Source of the DNA: Parasalinivibrio latis
Lineage (GTDB): Bacteria; Pseudomonadota; Gammaproteobacteria; Enterobacterales; Vibrionaceae
Reading direction: 5' to 3'
Assembly: GCF_036825535.1 (NCBI RefSeq)
Contig: NZ_CP098812.1
Location: 248,001 to 312,000, forward strand
DNA: 64,000 nucleotides
The position numbers and the translations under genes are program-made. The notes below the pieces were generated by a model. The model saw only the letters and a list, made by a program, of their open reading frames with translations, was not told the origin of the DNA and searched no databases. Positions 34,881 through 43,910 of the stretch are shown in pieces (the stretch's first letter is position 1; each line of letters opens with the position of its first letter).

Positions 34881-35388
34881 AGTTATCCTCCGGGGAGTAA
34901 CTTTGAAAAATGAAAAGATGTGAACGGTCACATCTGACCTTGAAATATCTGCGCGTATTCTAAGGGAGGAAATAGGAGGAAAATTTGATTTTGATGGGTT
35001 TTTCCTACGGAAAACTGGACAGATATAAAAGATATGACAATAAATGTGATCTTAGTCACCTCTTATTAATGATTTTGATTGTTAATGAGGATGATTTAAT
35101 GTTCAAAAATGTTTTACGCACGTAACTTTCGTGTTTCTTTTATCTTTTTTAACCTGTTGCTTTTAAAGCGTAAATTACCATTTGTCCCGTGAATTAATTC
35201 GTTAAAATTTGGAATTTACCGATTTGATTGTGACTGACGTTTATGGTGTTGATTTCTTGCACTTAATTTATCATTTCTGCCCTATTAATATTTTTTCATA
35301 AATGGTTGGTTAGCAGCGCTAACTGGAGGGATACAGGCCAGAAGCGCTAGAATACCCGCCATATTTGCGATAACCGGAAAAACAGAAA
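34881..35388. other. AT-rich divergent regulatory gap between frdA and epmA
   Basis: About 508 bp without a plausible gene. It holds a CRP-type site at 35045-35060. A clear FNR palindrome (TTGAT-N4-ATCAA) was not found; the TTGAT half-sites near 34984, 35076 and 35223 lack a matching right half. A possible -10 TAGAAT for epmA lies at 35349-35354. Confidence 0.7.
35045..35060 (+). promoter_or_regulatory. CRP-type binding site upstream of frdA
   Basis: TGTGATCTTAGTCACC matches TGTGA-N6-TCACA at 9 of the 10 fixed positions. It lies about 165 bp upstream of the frdA start and 330 bp before epmA. Regulation of either gene by CRP is inferred. Confidence 0.65.
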
Positions 35389-36360
35389 ATGACAACGCAG
35401 TGGAAACCTTCAGCGTCAATTGAAAACCTTAGGGCCCGTGCCGGGGTCATTACCGATATCCGGGCGTTTTTTACATCCCGGGGGGTATGGGAGGTGGACA
35501 CACCGGCTATGAGCCAGGCCGCAGTCACAGACATCCATCTCCATGCTTTCCAGACAGAATTTGTTGGGCCCGGCTACAACAATGGTGTCCCGCTTCACCT
35601 GATGACAAGCCCCGAATTCCATATGAAGCGCCTCCTGGCGGCCGGCAGTGGGCCGATATTCCAGCTGTGTAAATCGTTCCGCAATGAAGAAGCCGGGCGA
35701 TGGCACAACCCGGAATTCACCATGCTGGAATGGTACCGTCCCGGCTTTGATCACCATGCACTGATGGATGAAATGGATGCGTTGCTGATGGCGGTGCTGA
35801 AGTGCCCTCACGCAGAGCGTATGACCTACCAACAGGCATTTCTCTCTACACTTAACGTTTGTCCTCTGGAATCGGATATGGACGCGCTGCGCATTGCAGC
35901 AGAAAAGCTGGGACTGGCTGACATTGCTTCAGTAGAAGAGGACAGGGATACCCTGTTGCAGCTTTTGTTCAGTGTCGGTGTGGAGGCAAAAATTGGCAAA
36001 ACAGCGCCGGCATTTGTCTATGATTTTCCTGCGAGCCAGGCTGCGCTTGCCAAAATTAACCCGGATGATCCAAGGGTTGCTGAGCGTTTTGAGGTGTATT
36101 ACAAGGGCATCGAACTTGCGAATGGTTTCCATGAACTCCAGGATGCGGAAGAGCAACTGACCCGCTTTGAAGAGGACAACAAGAAGCGCGAGGCGATGGG
36201 GCGTGATCCTCAACCTATCGATTTCAACCTGATTGAAGCTCTGCGCTCTGGCTTGCCGGATTGTGCAGGTGTGGCAATGGGAATTGATCGTCTGGTGATG
36301 CTGGCACTGAGCCAGGACCATATAGATACCGTGATTGCTTTCCCGGTAGACCGGGCGTAA
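35389..36360 (+). CDS. epmA: EF-P lysine lysyltransferase EpmA
   Basis: A 323-residue class II lysyl-tRNA-synthetase paralogue without an anticodon domain. It attaches beta-lysine to Lys34 of EF-P. Motif 2 (FRNEEAGRWHNPEFTMLEWY) and motif 3 (GVAMGIDRLVML) are intact. It is divergent from frdA, as in E. coli. The EpmB product substrate is made by the gene at 28212-29234 and the target EF-P at 29268-29834. Confidence 0.95.
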   Translation: MTTQWKPSASIENLRARAGVITDIRAFFTSRGVWEVDTPAMSQAAVTDIHLHAFQTEFVGPGYNNGVPLHLMTSPEFHMKRLLAAGSGPIFQLCKSFRNEEAGRWHNPEFTMLEWYRPGFDHHALMDEMDALLMAVLKCPHAERMTYQQAFLSTLNVCPLESDMDALRIAAEKLGLADIASVEEDRDTLLQLLFSVGVEAKIGKTAPAFVYDFPASQAALAKINPDDPRVAERFEVYYKGIELANGFHELQDAEEQLTRFEEDNKKREAMGRDPQPIDFNLIEALRSGLPDCAGVAMGIDRLVMLALSQDHIDTVIAFPVDRA

Positions 36361-36372
36361 CGCAGAAACAAC

Positions 36373-36424
36373 AAAAGCCCGCATGGAAGACAGTATCCTT
36401 CCGGTACGGTCTTTGCGGGCTTTT
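36373..36424 (+). terminator. Long branched hairpin terminator after epmA
   Basis: AAAAGCCCGCA (36373-36383) pairs with TGCGGGCTTTT (36414-36424). The 30-nt interior can itself fold (GGAAG/CTTCC and CCG/CGG). Confidence 0.8.
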
Positions 36425-36490
36425 GCAGTCTTTTTCCGTTATCTGCAAAGATATTTCAAGGCTGTGCAGACAGGCATACTATACACACAA

Positions 36491-36525
36491 AAAGATTAAA
36501 TGAAAATAAATCTCATTTAATCTTT
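36491..36525 (-). terminator. AT-rich 13-bp inverted repeat, probable terminator of the DMT gene
   Basis: AAAGATTAAATGA and TCATTTAATCTTT are perfect inverted repeats around 9 bp. On the minus strand a T5 tract follows. It lies 13 bp after the transporter stop. Confidence 0.5.
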
Positions 36526-36537
36526 ATTGACCGGCAT

Positions 36538-37425
36538 TTATTGACTGAGGATCAACACAGTCCCTGTAGCGGCGATACATGCTCCCAACCAGGACGTCCA
36601 GGCCGGATTTTGTCGGGTAAAAAGCCAGAGCAGTGGCAGCACCAATACCGGGGACATGGAAGAGAGAATCGCGACCATGCCGACATCACCGTATTTCAGG
36701 GCATAGAGGATCAGGGTCATTCCAATGCCCATGGCAAGAAAGGCATTGATAGCGGTCATTCCAAATACCTGCAGGTTGATGGGCCGGTAGGCCTTTGCGA
36801 TCCGGATACCAGAGAGAAGTAAAAGGAAATGGGCGGTGAAGGCTGTTGCCATCCTGACTGCCGACGCAGCAATTGCATCAACCTCAGTGACCATTACCGG
36901 TTTGGCCAGCACGCCTCCTACCGCCTGGCAAAAGGCCGCCAATAAGCCGAGCCCTACGGCAATATAGATACTTCCCCGAACTTCTTCCCACTGGTGGCTG
37001 TCTTTCCGGGAGCCATAAAAAACGGCAATCATGACGCCACTGAACACCATCGCAGCCCCTAAAAACCGCCAGCCGGTGAGGGTTTCTGCAAACAGCCAGT
37101 AACCCAGCAGGGCTGAAAAAACTGCATGGCAGGAAAACAGAAGCCCGGCCCGGCGCGGGCCAAGCCGGTTCAGGCAGGAAAACAATGCGGTATCCCCGAT
37201 AAAAATCCCAATGAACCCGGAGAGGATCATCGGAAGCAGATCCTGGCTGCCCAATGTGGACCAGCCCCCGGTCACCAGCGCCGCAGATCCGAGGATCACG
37301 GTGACACATCCCATACGCCAGCGGCTGTAGGCAAAGGTGCCCAAATGCCGGGCCGGTGTGATAGAGAGAATACTGGAAAGTGCCCAGAGGGAGGCGGCGA
37401 CAATCGCCAGCCATTCGTATTGCAT
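36538..37425 (-). CDS. EamA/DMT-family transporter
   Basis: A 295-residue inner-membrane protein with about ten hydrophobic helices in two EamA repeats, the drug/metabolite transporter layout. The first repeat begins LAIVAASLWALSS; the second contains FGMTAINAFLAMGIGMTLI and ends GACIAATGTVLILSQ. The substrate cannot be predicted; relatives export amino acids or metabolites. It is convergent with epmA. The chemoreceptor gene lies upstream on the same strand with its own terminator. Confidence 0.85.
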   Translation of the reverse strand: MQYEWLAIVAASLWALSSILSITPARHLGTFAYSRWRMGCVTVILGSAALVTGGWSTLGSQDLLPMILSGFIGIFIGDTALFSCLNRLGPRRAGLLFSCHAVFSALLGYWLFAETLTGWRFLGAAMVFSGVMIAVFYGSRKDSHQWEEVRGSIYIAVGLGLLAAFCQAVGGVLAKPVMVTEVDAIAASAVRMATAFTAHFLLLLSGIRIAKAYRPINLQVFGMTAINAFLAMGIGMTLILYALKYGDVGMVAILSSMSPVLVLPLLWLFTRQNPAWTSWLGACIAATGTVLILSQ

Positions 37426-37464
37426 ACTCGGTCCATGAGTAGTGGGTAAGCGTATACAATATTT

Positions 37465-37499
37465 GGAAAAACAAAGGGCTGCAACAATGCAGCCCTTTC
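37465..37499 (-). terminator. Intrinsic terminator of the chemoreceptor gene
   Basis: On the minus strand AAAGGGCTGC and GCAGCCCTTT close a 6-base loop, followed by GTTTTTCC. Confidence 0.85.
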
Positions 37500-37518
37500 A
37501 TAGATAAACGCTTGGGGA

Positions 37519-39402
37519 TTACACCCGGAAGCGACAGATATCGCGGCGTACGTTCTGCACCGCGCTGTCGATATTTTCGGCCTGGGTGCGGCTGGTGATA
37601 GCCTGTTGCGCCACCTGGTCAGACACATCCTTGATAGCCTGGGTATTGCGGCTGATGTCATCCGTTACCGCGCGCTGCTCTTCAGCGGCGCTGGCGATCT
37701 GAAATGCCATCTGGGAGATTTCGCTGATAGCCAGGGTAATCTCGTTCAGTTTCTCACTGGCTTTTTCAGCGTGGGTTACGCTGCTTTCTGCCTGTTCATT
37801 GCTCTGCTTCATGGTACGGACCGCCTGCTGGGTATTGGCCTGCAGGTTTTCGATCATGCTGCGGATCTCTTCAGTTGAATCATGGGTACGGCGGCTGAGG
37901 ACGCGAACTTCATCTGCCACCACGGCAAAACCGCGTCCCTGCTCACCGGCACGGGCTGCTTCAATGGCAGCATTCAGTGCCAGCAGGTTGGTTTGCTCAG
38001 CAATACCCTGGATAGTAGAGACTATCTGGTTGATGCTCTGGGCGTTTGCATCGAGCTTTTCAATAACGCTTGCAGCATCCTGGATTTGGCCTGCCAGTGC
38101 AGCGATACCTGCACGGTTTTCACTGATCACACTGATACCTTCCTGACAGGAAGTTTCAGATGCCTGGGCGGCATTGGCGGTCATTTCTGCGTGGCTTGCC
38201 ACTTCGTTGGCTGTAGCCGACATTTCATGGATGGCGGTGGCAATCTGGTCCACGTCGTTTTGCTGGTGTTGAATGACACTGGCTGCCGATTCTGCCAGGT
38301 GGCGGGAATCCGCAGCGAAATCTGTTAGTGACTCGGTTTGGCCGACAATGTGTTTGATCATCTGCTGGAGTTGGGTAAGGAAGCGGTTAACGCTTTCTGC
38401 CAGCATACCGATTTCATCCTGATTGACGATGGTCAGGCGTTGGGTGAGGTCACCTTCACCTTGGGCAAGCTTGCTGACAGCATCGTTGAGATCAGAAAGC
38501 GGCTGGAGCAGCTTGCTGATAACCGCCGCACCGGCAAGTGCCAATACCGTAAACAGGAGCACTGAGGCTGCAACAGTGTAATAGATACTGTTTGTTACAG
38601 AGGCATAAGCAAGGTTCTGATCTTCCACTACACCGAGCGTCCAGTTGGTACCTTCAACCGGTGTAACCGAGATCAGCTTCTCGTTGCCGTCAGAATCCGA
38701 TATGTAACTGTGGAGTCCGCCCTGTTGCTTCATTGCTTCCAGTTTGTGGGCAGTCAGGTCACTGTCAATGGCGGTAGCATCTTTGCCAACCGTGGCATTG
38801 TCTTTAAATGCTACTACGCGGTTTTCACCGTCGACCAGAAATGCGAAACCGTCGTTATTGAGATCCAGGTTGAGGATCTGGTTGATGATGTCGGTCACCT
38901 TCACATCCAGTGCGATAACGCCCTGACGCTGGCCATGGAAAGGTTCAGCAATACTGATCACCATACTGCCGTCAAAGTCACGGTATGGTTCTGTGATGAT
39001 ACGCTTGCCCGCCGCCATGGCATCTCGGTACCAAGGGCGGGTCCGTGGGTCGTAGTCAGCTGGCCAGCTTTCTGTTTTGTCTCCCCATGCAATAGTGCCA
39101 TTGGTAAAGCCTGCGTAGACAGAAAGGAAATCCCCGGCTTTCTTGGTCAGCAGCATTTCGCGGTCAACGTTTTCTCCGCTGGCAATGAGGGGGATGTTGG
39201 CATCCAGCATGTCGCTGCGGATATTAAGCCAACTGTTGATGTAGCTGGAAGTGGATGTTCCTGCGTCGTGCATCTGGGTTTCAATGCTGGAAAGGGTGGT
39301 GGAGCGGAGGCTGGAAATGGAAATCCAGGCCTGAACTGCACTCACTAACGCCACGATAAGGGCGATCGAAATGATCAGCTTGGTCTTTATTGTAATCTTC
39401 AT
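37519..39402 (-). CDS. Methyl-accepting chemotaxis protein with dCache amino-acid sensor
   Basis: A 627-residue chemoreceptor. One membrane helix lies near residues 9-29. A periplasmic double-Cache domain spans about 35-265. A second helix lies near 270-290, followed by HAMP (about 290-345) and a cytoplasmic signalling hairpin to the end, with the tip at EQTNLLALNAAIEAARAGEQ. The dCache domain carries Tyr117, Arg122, Trp124, Tyr125, Tyr140 and Asp166, matching the published amino-acid-binding motif of PctA-type receptors. There is no CheR-docking pentapeptide at the C-terminus. An amino-acid ligand is inferred. Confidence 0.93.
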   Translation of the reverse strand: MKITIKTKLIISIALIVALVSAVQAWISISSLRSTTLSSIETQMHDAGTSTSSYINSWLNIRSDMLDANIPLIASGENVDREMLLTKKAGDFLSVYAGFTNGTIAWGDKTESWPADYDPRTRPWYRDAMAAGKRIITEPYRDFDGSMVISIAEPFHGQRQGVIALDVKVTDIINQILNLDLNNDGFAFLVDGENRVVAFKDNATVGKDATAIDSDLTAHKLEAMKQQGGLHSYISDSDGNEKLISVTPVEGTNWTLGVVEDQNLAYASVTNSIYYTVAASVLLFTVLALAGAAVISKLLQPLSDLNDAVSKLAQGEGDLTQRLTIVNQDEIGMLAESVNRFLTQLQQMIKHIVGQTESLTDFAADSRHLAESAASVIQHQQNDVDQIATAIHEMSATANEVASHAEMTANAAQASETSCQEGISVISENRAGIAALAGQIQDAASVIEKLDANAQSINQIVSTIQGIAEQTNLLALNAAIEAARAGEQGRGFAVVADEVRVLSRRTHDSTEEIRSMIENLQANTQQAVRTMKQSNEQAESSVTHAEKASEKLNEITLAISEISQMAFQIASAAEEQRAVTDDISRNTQAIKDVSDQVAQQAITSRTQAENIDSAVQNVRRDICRFRV

Positions 39403-39494
39403 TGTTCACTACTCATGGGAACAGATCTGGAAGGTCAGGTCATCAAAAATACCTTATCGGCCATTTTGTCATACATTTAAGGGAAAATTTCGCA

Positions 39495-39537
39495 AAATGA
39501 ACCCGGCACAGTCAATAAATGACTATGCCGGGTTTAA
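39495..39537 (-). terminator. Hairpin after the DASS transporter gene
   Basis: AACCCGGCA and AGTCA arms pair with TGACT and TGCCGGGTT, interrupted by one C-A mismatch. The minus-strand tail is only partly T-rich. Confidence 0.65.
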
Positions 39538-39547
39538 AAACAGGAGA

Positions 39548-40972
39548 TTAGTTCAAAACCAGAAGGGCTGTATAAACGATGGCCAGACCGACGATACCGA
39601 CGATGATACCGGCTTTTGCCATGTCCTTGCTCTCAATCAGGCCCGTAGAGTAGGCGAGGGAGTTGGGTGGCGTGGAAACCGGGAGGATCATGCCAAGGGA
39701 TGCGGAAAACGCGACCACGACCAGCAATCCCTGGACTCCGCCAAGTTGGGTAAGGCTTTCCATGGAAGAGGCGACTGCTGCGGCTATTGGCATCAGGAGG
39801 TTGGCTGTGGCTGTGTTGGACATGAAATTCGCCATCAACCAGCAGATTATTGAGAGCGTCAGTACCACGGCAAATGGTGTCAGGGTGCTGTAATCCACTG
39901 CATGGGCAAGAGCAGCCGCAAGCCCGGTTTTATCCAGCGCAAGGCCGATAGCAATACCACCGGCAACCAACCAGAGTACATCCCAGTTAATTAGCTTGAG
40001 CTCTTCCTTGCCCATGATGCCGGTCAGGGTAAAGACTGCCAATGGCACTACTGAGACCACATAGGTATTCATGCCATGCAGGCTGGTGGTCATCCACAGC
40101 AGGATGGTGCCGCCAAAAGTGCAGTAAACCACCCAGGCTTGCCAGCTCTTCTGGAACCGGCCATCCAGGCGCAGGTTGACGGTTTTCAGGCCGGATGGAA
40201 ACAGTTTCTGCAGCAGCCACCAGGCGAAAGCCAGTTGGACGATGACAAAAGGCAGGCCCATTGACATCCATTCAAGGAAAGTGATGGTGTTTTCCCCAGT
40301 CAGGTACTGTAGCGCGATGGCATTGGGAGGGGTACCGATGGGCGTGGCGATACCGCCGGTGTTGGCAGCAATTGGTACACACAGCACCAGTGCCTTGATA
40401 CCGATATCGCCTTTTGGCACAGAGGCGATTATCGGTGTCAGCAATGCCAGCATCATTACCGTGGTGGCAGTGTTGGACATGAACATTGAGAAGACTGCGG
40501 TAATCAGCATCAAGCCCAGCATGATAAAGCGAGGCTCATTGCCGAAGGGTTTGAGCAGTACCCGGGCGAGGTTGCTGTCCAGCTCGTACTTTGATGCGGC
40601 AATAGCCAGGGCAAAACCACCCATAAACAGGATGATTATCGGTGAGGAAAACGCACTTAATATGTCGGTGTAGGGAAGTAACTCGCCAAAGGGATGGCCG
40701 GTTGTGCCGCTCCGGAACAGGTTGAGCCCTTTGTTGGAGAGCATAATGAGCTCGAGTGCGATAATCAGGATAGAGGTGGCAAAGACAGGGACAGGTTCAA
40801 GAACCCATAACAGTGCAGCAAGAAGGAAGATTGCCAGCAGTCGGTGCTGGAGGATTGTGAGTCCCTCTATAGGAATCCAGTCACTGGGCATCATGAGAAC
40901 CAGAAGCGGTATACCAAAAGAGAAAGCCAGTTTTATCAGTTGAGGCGCTGAAAATCTTGCCATAAGCCGCAT
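39548..40972 (-). CDS. DASS/SLC13-family sodium-coupled carboxylate transporter
   Basis: A 474-residue inner-membrane transporter with about 11 helices. Both SNT signature motifs of the divalent anion:sodium symporter family are present (FMSNTATTVMML and FMSNTATANLLMP), together with PIGTPPNA. The family includes the Vibrio cholerae succinate transporter VcINDY, which this protein resembles in length. Likely substrates are C4-dicarboxylates, inferred. The gene lies upstream of the chemoreceptor on the same strand, separated by 145 bp and the hairpin. Confidence 0.9.
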   Translation of the reverse strand: MRLMARFSAPQLIKLAFSFGIPLLVLMMPSDWIPIEGLTILQHRLLAIFLLAALLWVLEPVPVFATSILIIALELIMLSNKGLNLFRSGTTGHPFGELLPYTDILSAFSSPIIILFMGGFALAIAASKYELDSNLARVLLKPFGNEPRFIMLGLMLITAVFSMFMSNTATTVMMLALLTPIIASVPKGDIGIKALVLCVPIAANTGGIATPIGTPPNAIALQYLTGENTITFLEWMSMGLPFVIVQLAFAWWLLQKLFPSGLKTVNLRLDGRFQKSWQAWVVYCTFGGTILLWMTTSLHGMNTYVVSVVPLAVFTLTGIMGKEELKLINWDVLWLVAGGIAIGLALDKTGLAAALAHAVDYSTLTPFAVVLTLSIICWLMANFMSNTATANLLMPIAAAVASSMESLTQLGGVQGLLVVVAFSASLGMILPVSTPPNSLAYSTGLIESKDMAKAGIIVGIVGLAIVYTALLVLN

Positions 40973-41043
40973 ATCCGTGTGAGAGCCTGTGACCCAGAAT
41001 ACGGCAAAGGAATAAGCGGAAATTGGCGCAGATTAAGTTTTCG

Positions 41044-41070
41044 TACAAAAAAGGGGCTCATGGCCCCTTA
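41044..41070 (-). terminator. Intrinsic terminator of psd
   Basis: On the minus strand AAGGGGCC and GGGCCCC-type arms (GGGGCCATGAGCCCC) are followed by T6. Confidence 0.88.
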
Positions 41071-41100
41071 GTTTTCAGATTTGTTGGCGATGCCGCAAAA

Positions 41101-41973
41101 TCAGGCGTCAGCGCCTTTGACGGTTGCGTAGTGCGCTCCCATACGGGTTGGTGTTTCCGGTGTGACTTCATCAGCAAACGCAATTTTACCGGCAGGGAAT
41201 ACGTTGATAACGGTTGAGCCCAGTTTAAAGCGGCCCATTTCCTCGCCTTTTTTCAGCACAACAGCGTTTGTCCCTTCAGCCGGGTATTGCCAGCGTCGGA
41301 TACTTGGTCCGGTTGGCGGGGTCACAGTGCCTGCCCAGACTGTTTCCATGCTGCCGACAATAGTTGCACCCACCAATACCTGCGCCATTGGGCCAAATTC
41401 GGTATCAAAAATACACACTACGCGCTCATTGCGGGCAAACAGGTTTGGTACATTCTGCGCAGTCAGCGGGTTCACAGAGAACAGGTCACCCGGTACGTAA
41501 ATCATCTCACGCAGTGTGCCGTCACATGGCATATGGACACGGTGGTAGTCACGCGGCGAAAGGTAAAGGGTTGCAAAGTCTCCACCCATAAACTCTTCTG
41601 CCAGGCGGGTATCACCACCCAGTAGTTCGCCCATATCATAGTCATGGCCTTTGGCCTGGACAATGCGGCCTTGTGTTACCGGGCCTGCCTGACTTACACA
41701 GGCATCCGCCGGAAAACAGAGTTTGTCAGCGTCTTCAACTACAGGGCGCACACCCGGTTTAAGCTCGCGGACAAAGAAATCGTTGAAGGTTTTGAATGCA
41801 GCCGGGTCAGATTGCTGCGCTTCAGCCATCTCTACTTTATAGGTTTTGATAAACCAACGGATGATTGCCGTGGTCAGGGCACCACCGCGCAATGCGGCCA
41901 GCTTGCCCACCAGACGGGTCAGGAGATGTTTGGGCATGCAGTACTGCAGGCCGATTTTCAGGTTGTCAGACAC
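41101..41973 (-). CDS. psd: Phosphatidylserine decarboxylase proenzyme
   Basis: A 290-residue inner-membrane enzyme that makes phosphatidylethanolamine. The proenzyme cleaves itself in the LGST motif (FKLGSTVINVFP, about residue 253-256), and the serine becomes the pyruvoyl cofactor. KTFNDFFVRELKPGVRP and YLSPRDYHRVHMPCDG are family signatures. It lies downstream of rsgA, the order found in E. coli, but a hairpin separates the two genes. Confidence 0.96.
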   Translation of the reverse strand: MSDNLKIGLQYCMPKHLLTRLVGKLAALRGGALTTAIIRWFIKTYKVEMAEAQQSDPAAFKTFNDFFVRELKPGVRPVVEDADKLCFPADACVSQAGPVTQGRIVQAKGHDYDMGELLGGDTRLAEEFMGGDFATLYLSPRDYHRVHMPCDGTLREMIYVPGDLFSVNPLTAQNVPNLFARNERVVCIFDTEFGPMAQVLVGATIVGSMETVWAGTVTPPTGPSIRRWQYPAEGTNAVVLKKGEEMGRFKLGSTVINVFPAGKIAFADEVTPETPTRMGAHYATVKGADA

Positions 41974-42056
41974 GCTTATGTTCCTGAGGTTTTCTCTTCC
42001 GCCGGTGTGGCGGTGATAATTTCAGCGGGACAGTCTACCCAATCTGCCGCGCGTGG

Positions 42057-42090
42057 AAAAGAAAATGGCGGCATTCTTGCCGCCATTTGT
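42057..42090 (-). terminator. Intrinsic terminator of rsgA
   Basis: ATGGCGGCA (42065-42073) and TGCCGCCAT (42078-42086) form a 9-bp stem. On the minus strand TTTTCTTTTCC follows. Confidence 0.8.
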
Positions 42091-42117
42091 TAACAAATAG
42101 TCAAATTCGTCTCAGAA

Positions 42118-43167
42118 TCAGTTCTCTTTGTTACGGGAGAACTGCCTGTTGGCTTTGTTTTCAGCCATGCTTTCAATGATGCGGTGATAGCTTTCGAAAC
42201 GTGCCACACTGATCTTGCCTTCATCAACCGCTTCGCGGATCACGCAGCCCGGATCGTCACCGTGTTTGCAGTCGCGGAATTTACAGCCGCCAATGTAGTC
42301 GCGAAATTCCACAAAGGACTCAGTAACCTGTTCCGGTTCGAGGTGCCAAAGGCCGAATTCACGCACCCCTGGGGAATCGATCAGATCGCCGCCATCTGCA
42401 AAATGATAGAGGCGGGCTGCCGTTGTGGTGTGCTGGCCCAGGCCCGAGTTTTCGGAAACATCCCCCACTTCCGCATCCACATCCGGCATCAGGGCGTTAA
42501 CCATGCTGGATTTGCCGACACCGGACTGGCCAACAAAGATATTTACGTGGCCGGCGAGGCGGGCTTTGAGCTCATCAAGACCCAGTCCAGTATGGCTGCT
42601 CACCATCAGTACGTCGTAACCGATGTTACGGTAAGTATCGAAGGTTTCTTCCACCTGTGCCCGGGCGTGATCATCCAGAAGATCGACTTTGTTAAGTACA
42701 ATGAGCGGTGGGATATGAACCTGCTCGGTGGCAACCAGGTAGCGGTCAATGATATTGAGCGAAAGCTCCGGCAGCACCGCTGAGACGATCACTACCTGAT
42801 CCACGTTGGCAGCAATAGGCTTCACGCCATCATAGTAATCGGGGCGGGTGAGCACGGACTGGCGCTCATGCACGGCTTCAACAACACCGGCTATGCCTTG
42901 CAGTGCTTCTACACCAGGGCGCCAGACCACACGGTCACCGGATACCAGGCTGCCGACGGTGCGGCGCAGGTTACAGCGGTGGATCTCGCGAGTCTCGATG
43001 TCTTCGATATCCGCATGCTGGCCAAATCGGGTGATTACCGTGCCTTCACGTGCCGCCTGAAGCAGGGATTCATCCCATTGCACTTCCGGTTTCTGGCTGA
43101 GGCGTTTTTTCTGGTTGGTTTGAACCCGGCGCTTTTGGCCCTTGGTCAGCTTTTTCTTTTTGGTCAC
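42118..43167 (-). CDS. rsgA: Small ribosomal subunit biogenesis GTPase RsgA
   Basis: A 349-residue circularly permuted GTPase that checks late 30S maturation. A basic N-terminal tail (KKKKLTKGQKRRVQTNQ) precedes an OB fold. The GTPase motifs appear permuted: NKVD (G4), then GQSGVGKSS (G1), then DSPGVREF (G3). A zinc site CKFRDCKHGDDPGC follows. It is divergent from orn, with 75 bp between the starts, as in E. coli. Confidence 0.96.
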   Translation of the reverse strand: MTKKKKLTKGQKRRVQTNQKKRLSQKPEVQWDESLLQAAREGTVITRFGQHADIEDIETREIHRCNLRRTVGSLVSGDRVVWRPGVEALQGIAGVVEAVHERQSVLTRPDYYDGVKPIAANVDQVVIVSAVLPELSLNIIDRYLVATEQVHIPPLIVLNKVDLLDDHARAQVEETFDTYRNIGYDVLMVSSHTGLGLDELKARLAGHVNIFVGQSGVGKSSMVNALMPDVDAEVGDVSENSGLGQHTTTAARLYHFADGGDLIDSPGVREFGLWHLEPEQVTESFVEFRDYIGGCKFRDCKHGDDPGCVIREAVDEGKISVARFESYHRIIESMAENKANRQFSRNKEN

Positions 43168-43242
43168 GTAAACTTGCTTGTCTGGTGCAATGGGAACAGG
43201 CTAAGTATGATACATGGTTTCAGCATTAAATAGGCAAATATC

Positions 43243-43788
43243 ATGGCGTTCAGCGACCAGAACCTGATTTGGATTGACCTGGAGATGACCGGGCTTGATC
43301 CGGAACAACATAAAATCATTGAGATAGCGACGATCGTGACAGACGCGCAACTGAATGTATTGGCTGAAGGCCCTGTGCTGGCGATTAACCAGCCGGAAGA
43401 CGAACTCACCAAAATGGATGAATGGTGTACCACTACCCATACTAACAGCGGGTTGGTAAAACGCGTCCGTGAAAGTGAGGTCGATGAGCAGGAAGCGATC
43501 CGGCAAACCATTGAGTTTCTGGGACAGTGGGTGCCAAAAGGTGCATCGCCAATTTGCGGCAACAGCGTTGGGCAGGATCGTCGGTTTCTTTACAGGCATA
43601 TGCCGGAATTGGAACAATACTTCCATTACCGTACCGTGGATGTCAGTACACTGAAGGAGCTGGTTCGCCGCTGGAAGCCTGAGGTATTGGATCAATTCAG
43701 TAAGAAAGGTACCCACCTTGCACTGGATGATATCCGTGAATCCATTGCGGAACTGCAATTTTACCGGGACAAGATCCTGACGATCTGA
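43243..43788 (+). CDS. orn: Oligoribonuclease
   Basis: A 181-residue DEDDh 3'-5' exonuclease that degrades diribonucleotides, including pGpG from c-di-GMP breakdown. The catalytic residues lie in IWIDLEMTGLDP, CGNSVGQDRRF and HLALDDIRESI. Length and sequence are very close to E. coli Orn (181). The tRNA-Gly genes follow. Confidence 0.97.
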   Translation: MAFSDQNLIWIDLEMTGLDPEQHKIIEIATIVTDAQLNVLAEGPVLAINQPEDELTKMDEWCTTTHTNSGLVKRVRESEVDEQEAIRQTIEFLGQWVPKGASPICGNSVGQDRRFLYRHMPELEQYFHYRTVDVSTLKELVRRWKPEVLDQFSKKGTHLALDDIRESIAELQFYRDKILTI

Positions 43789-43848
43789 CGATCTGATGAT
43801 CAATTGAGCGATTGACACCAATTTGGTGAAAAATTTCATTTTGGGTGC

Positions 43849-43876
43849 TTGCATCGCTCCAATTTCCTCGTATAAT
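43849..43876 (+). promoter_or_regulatory. Promoter of the tRNA-Gly/fMet cluster
   Basis: TTGCAT (43849-43854) and consensus TATAAT (43871-43876) with 16-bp spacing, then the GC-rich TCGCAGCCC start region typical of stringently controlled stable-RNA promoters. Confidence 0.85.
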
Positions 43877-43910
43877 TCGCAGCCCTAAAGACGTGATTGT
43901 CTAAGCGAAT

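Noticed and set aside
34975..35235. FNR box candidates
   Set aside because: TTGAT halves occur several times, but none has an ATCAA partner at the four-base spacing.
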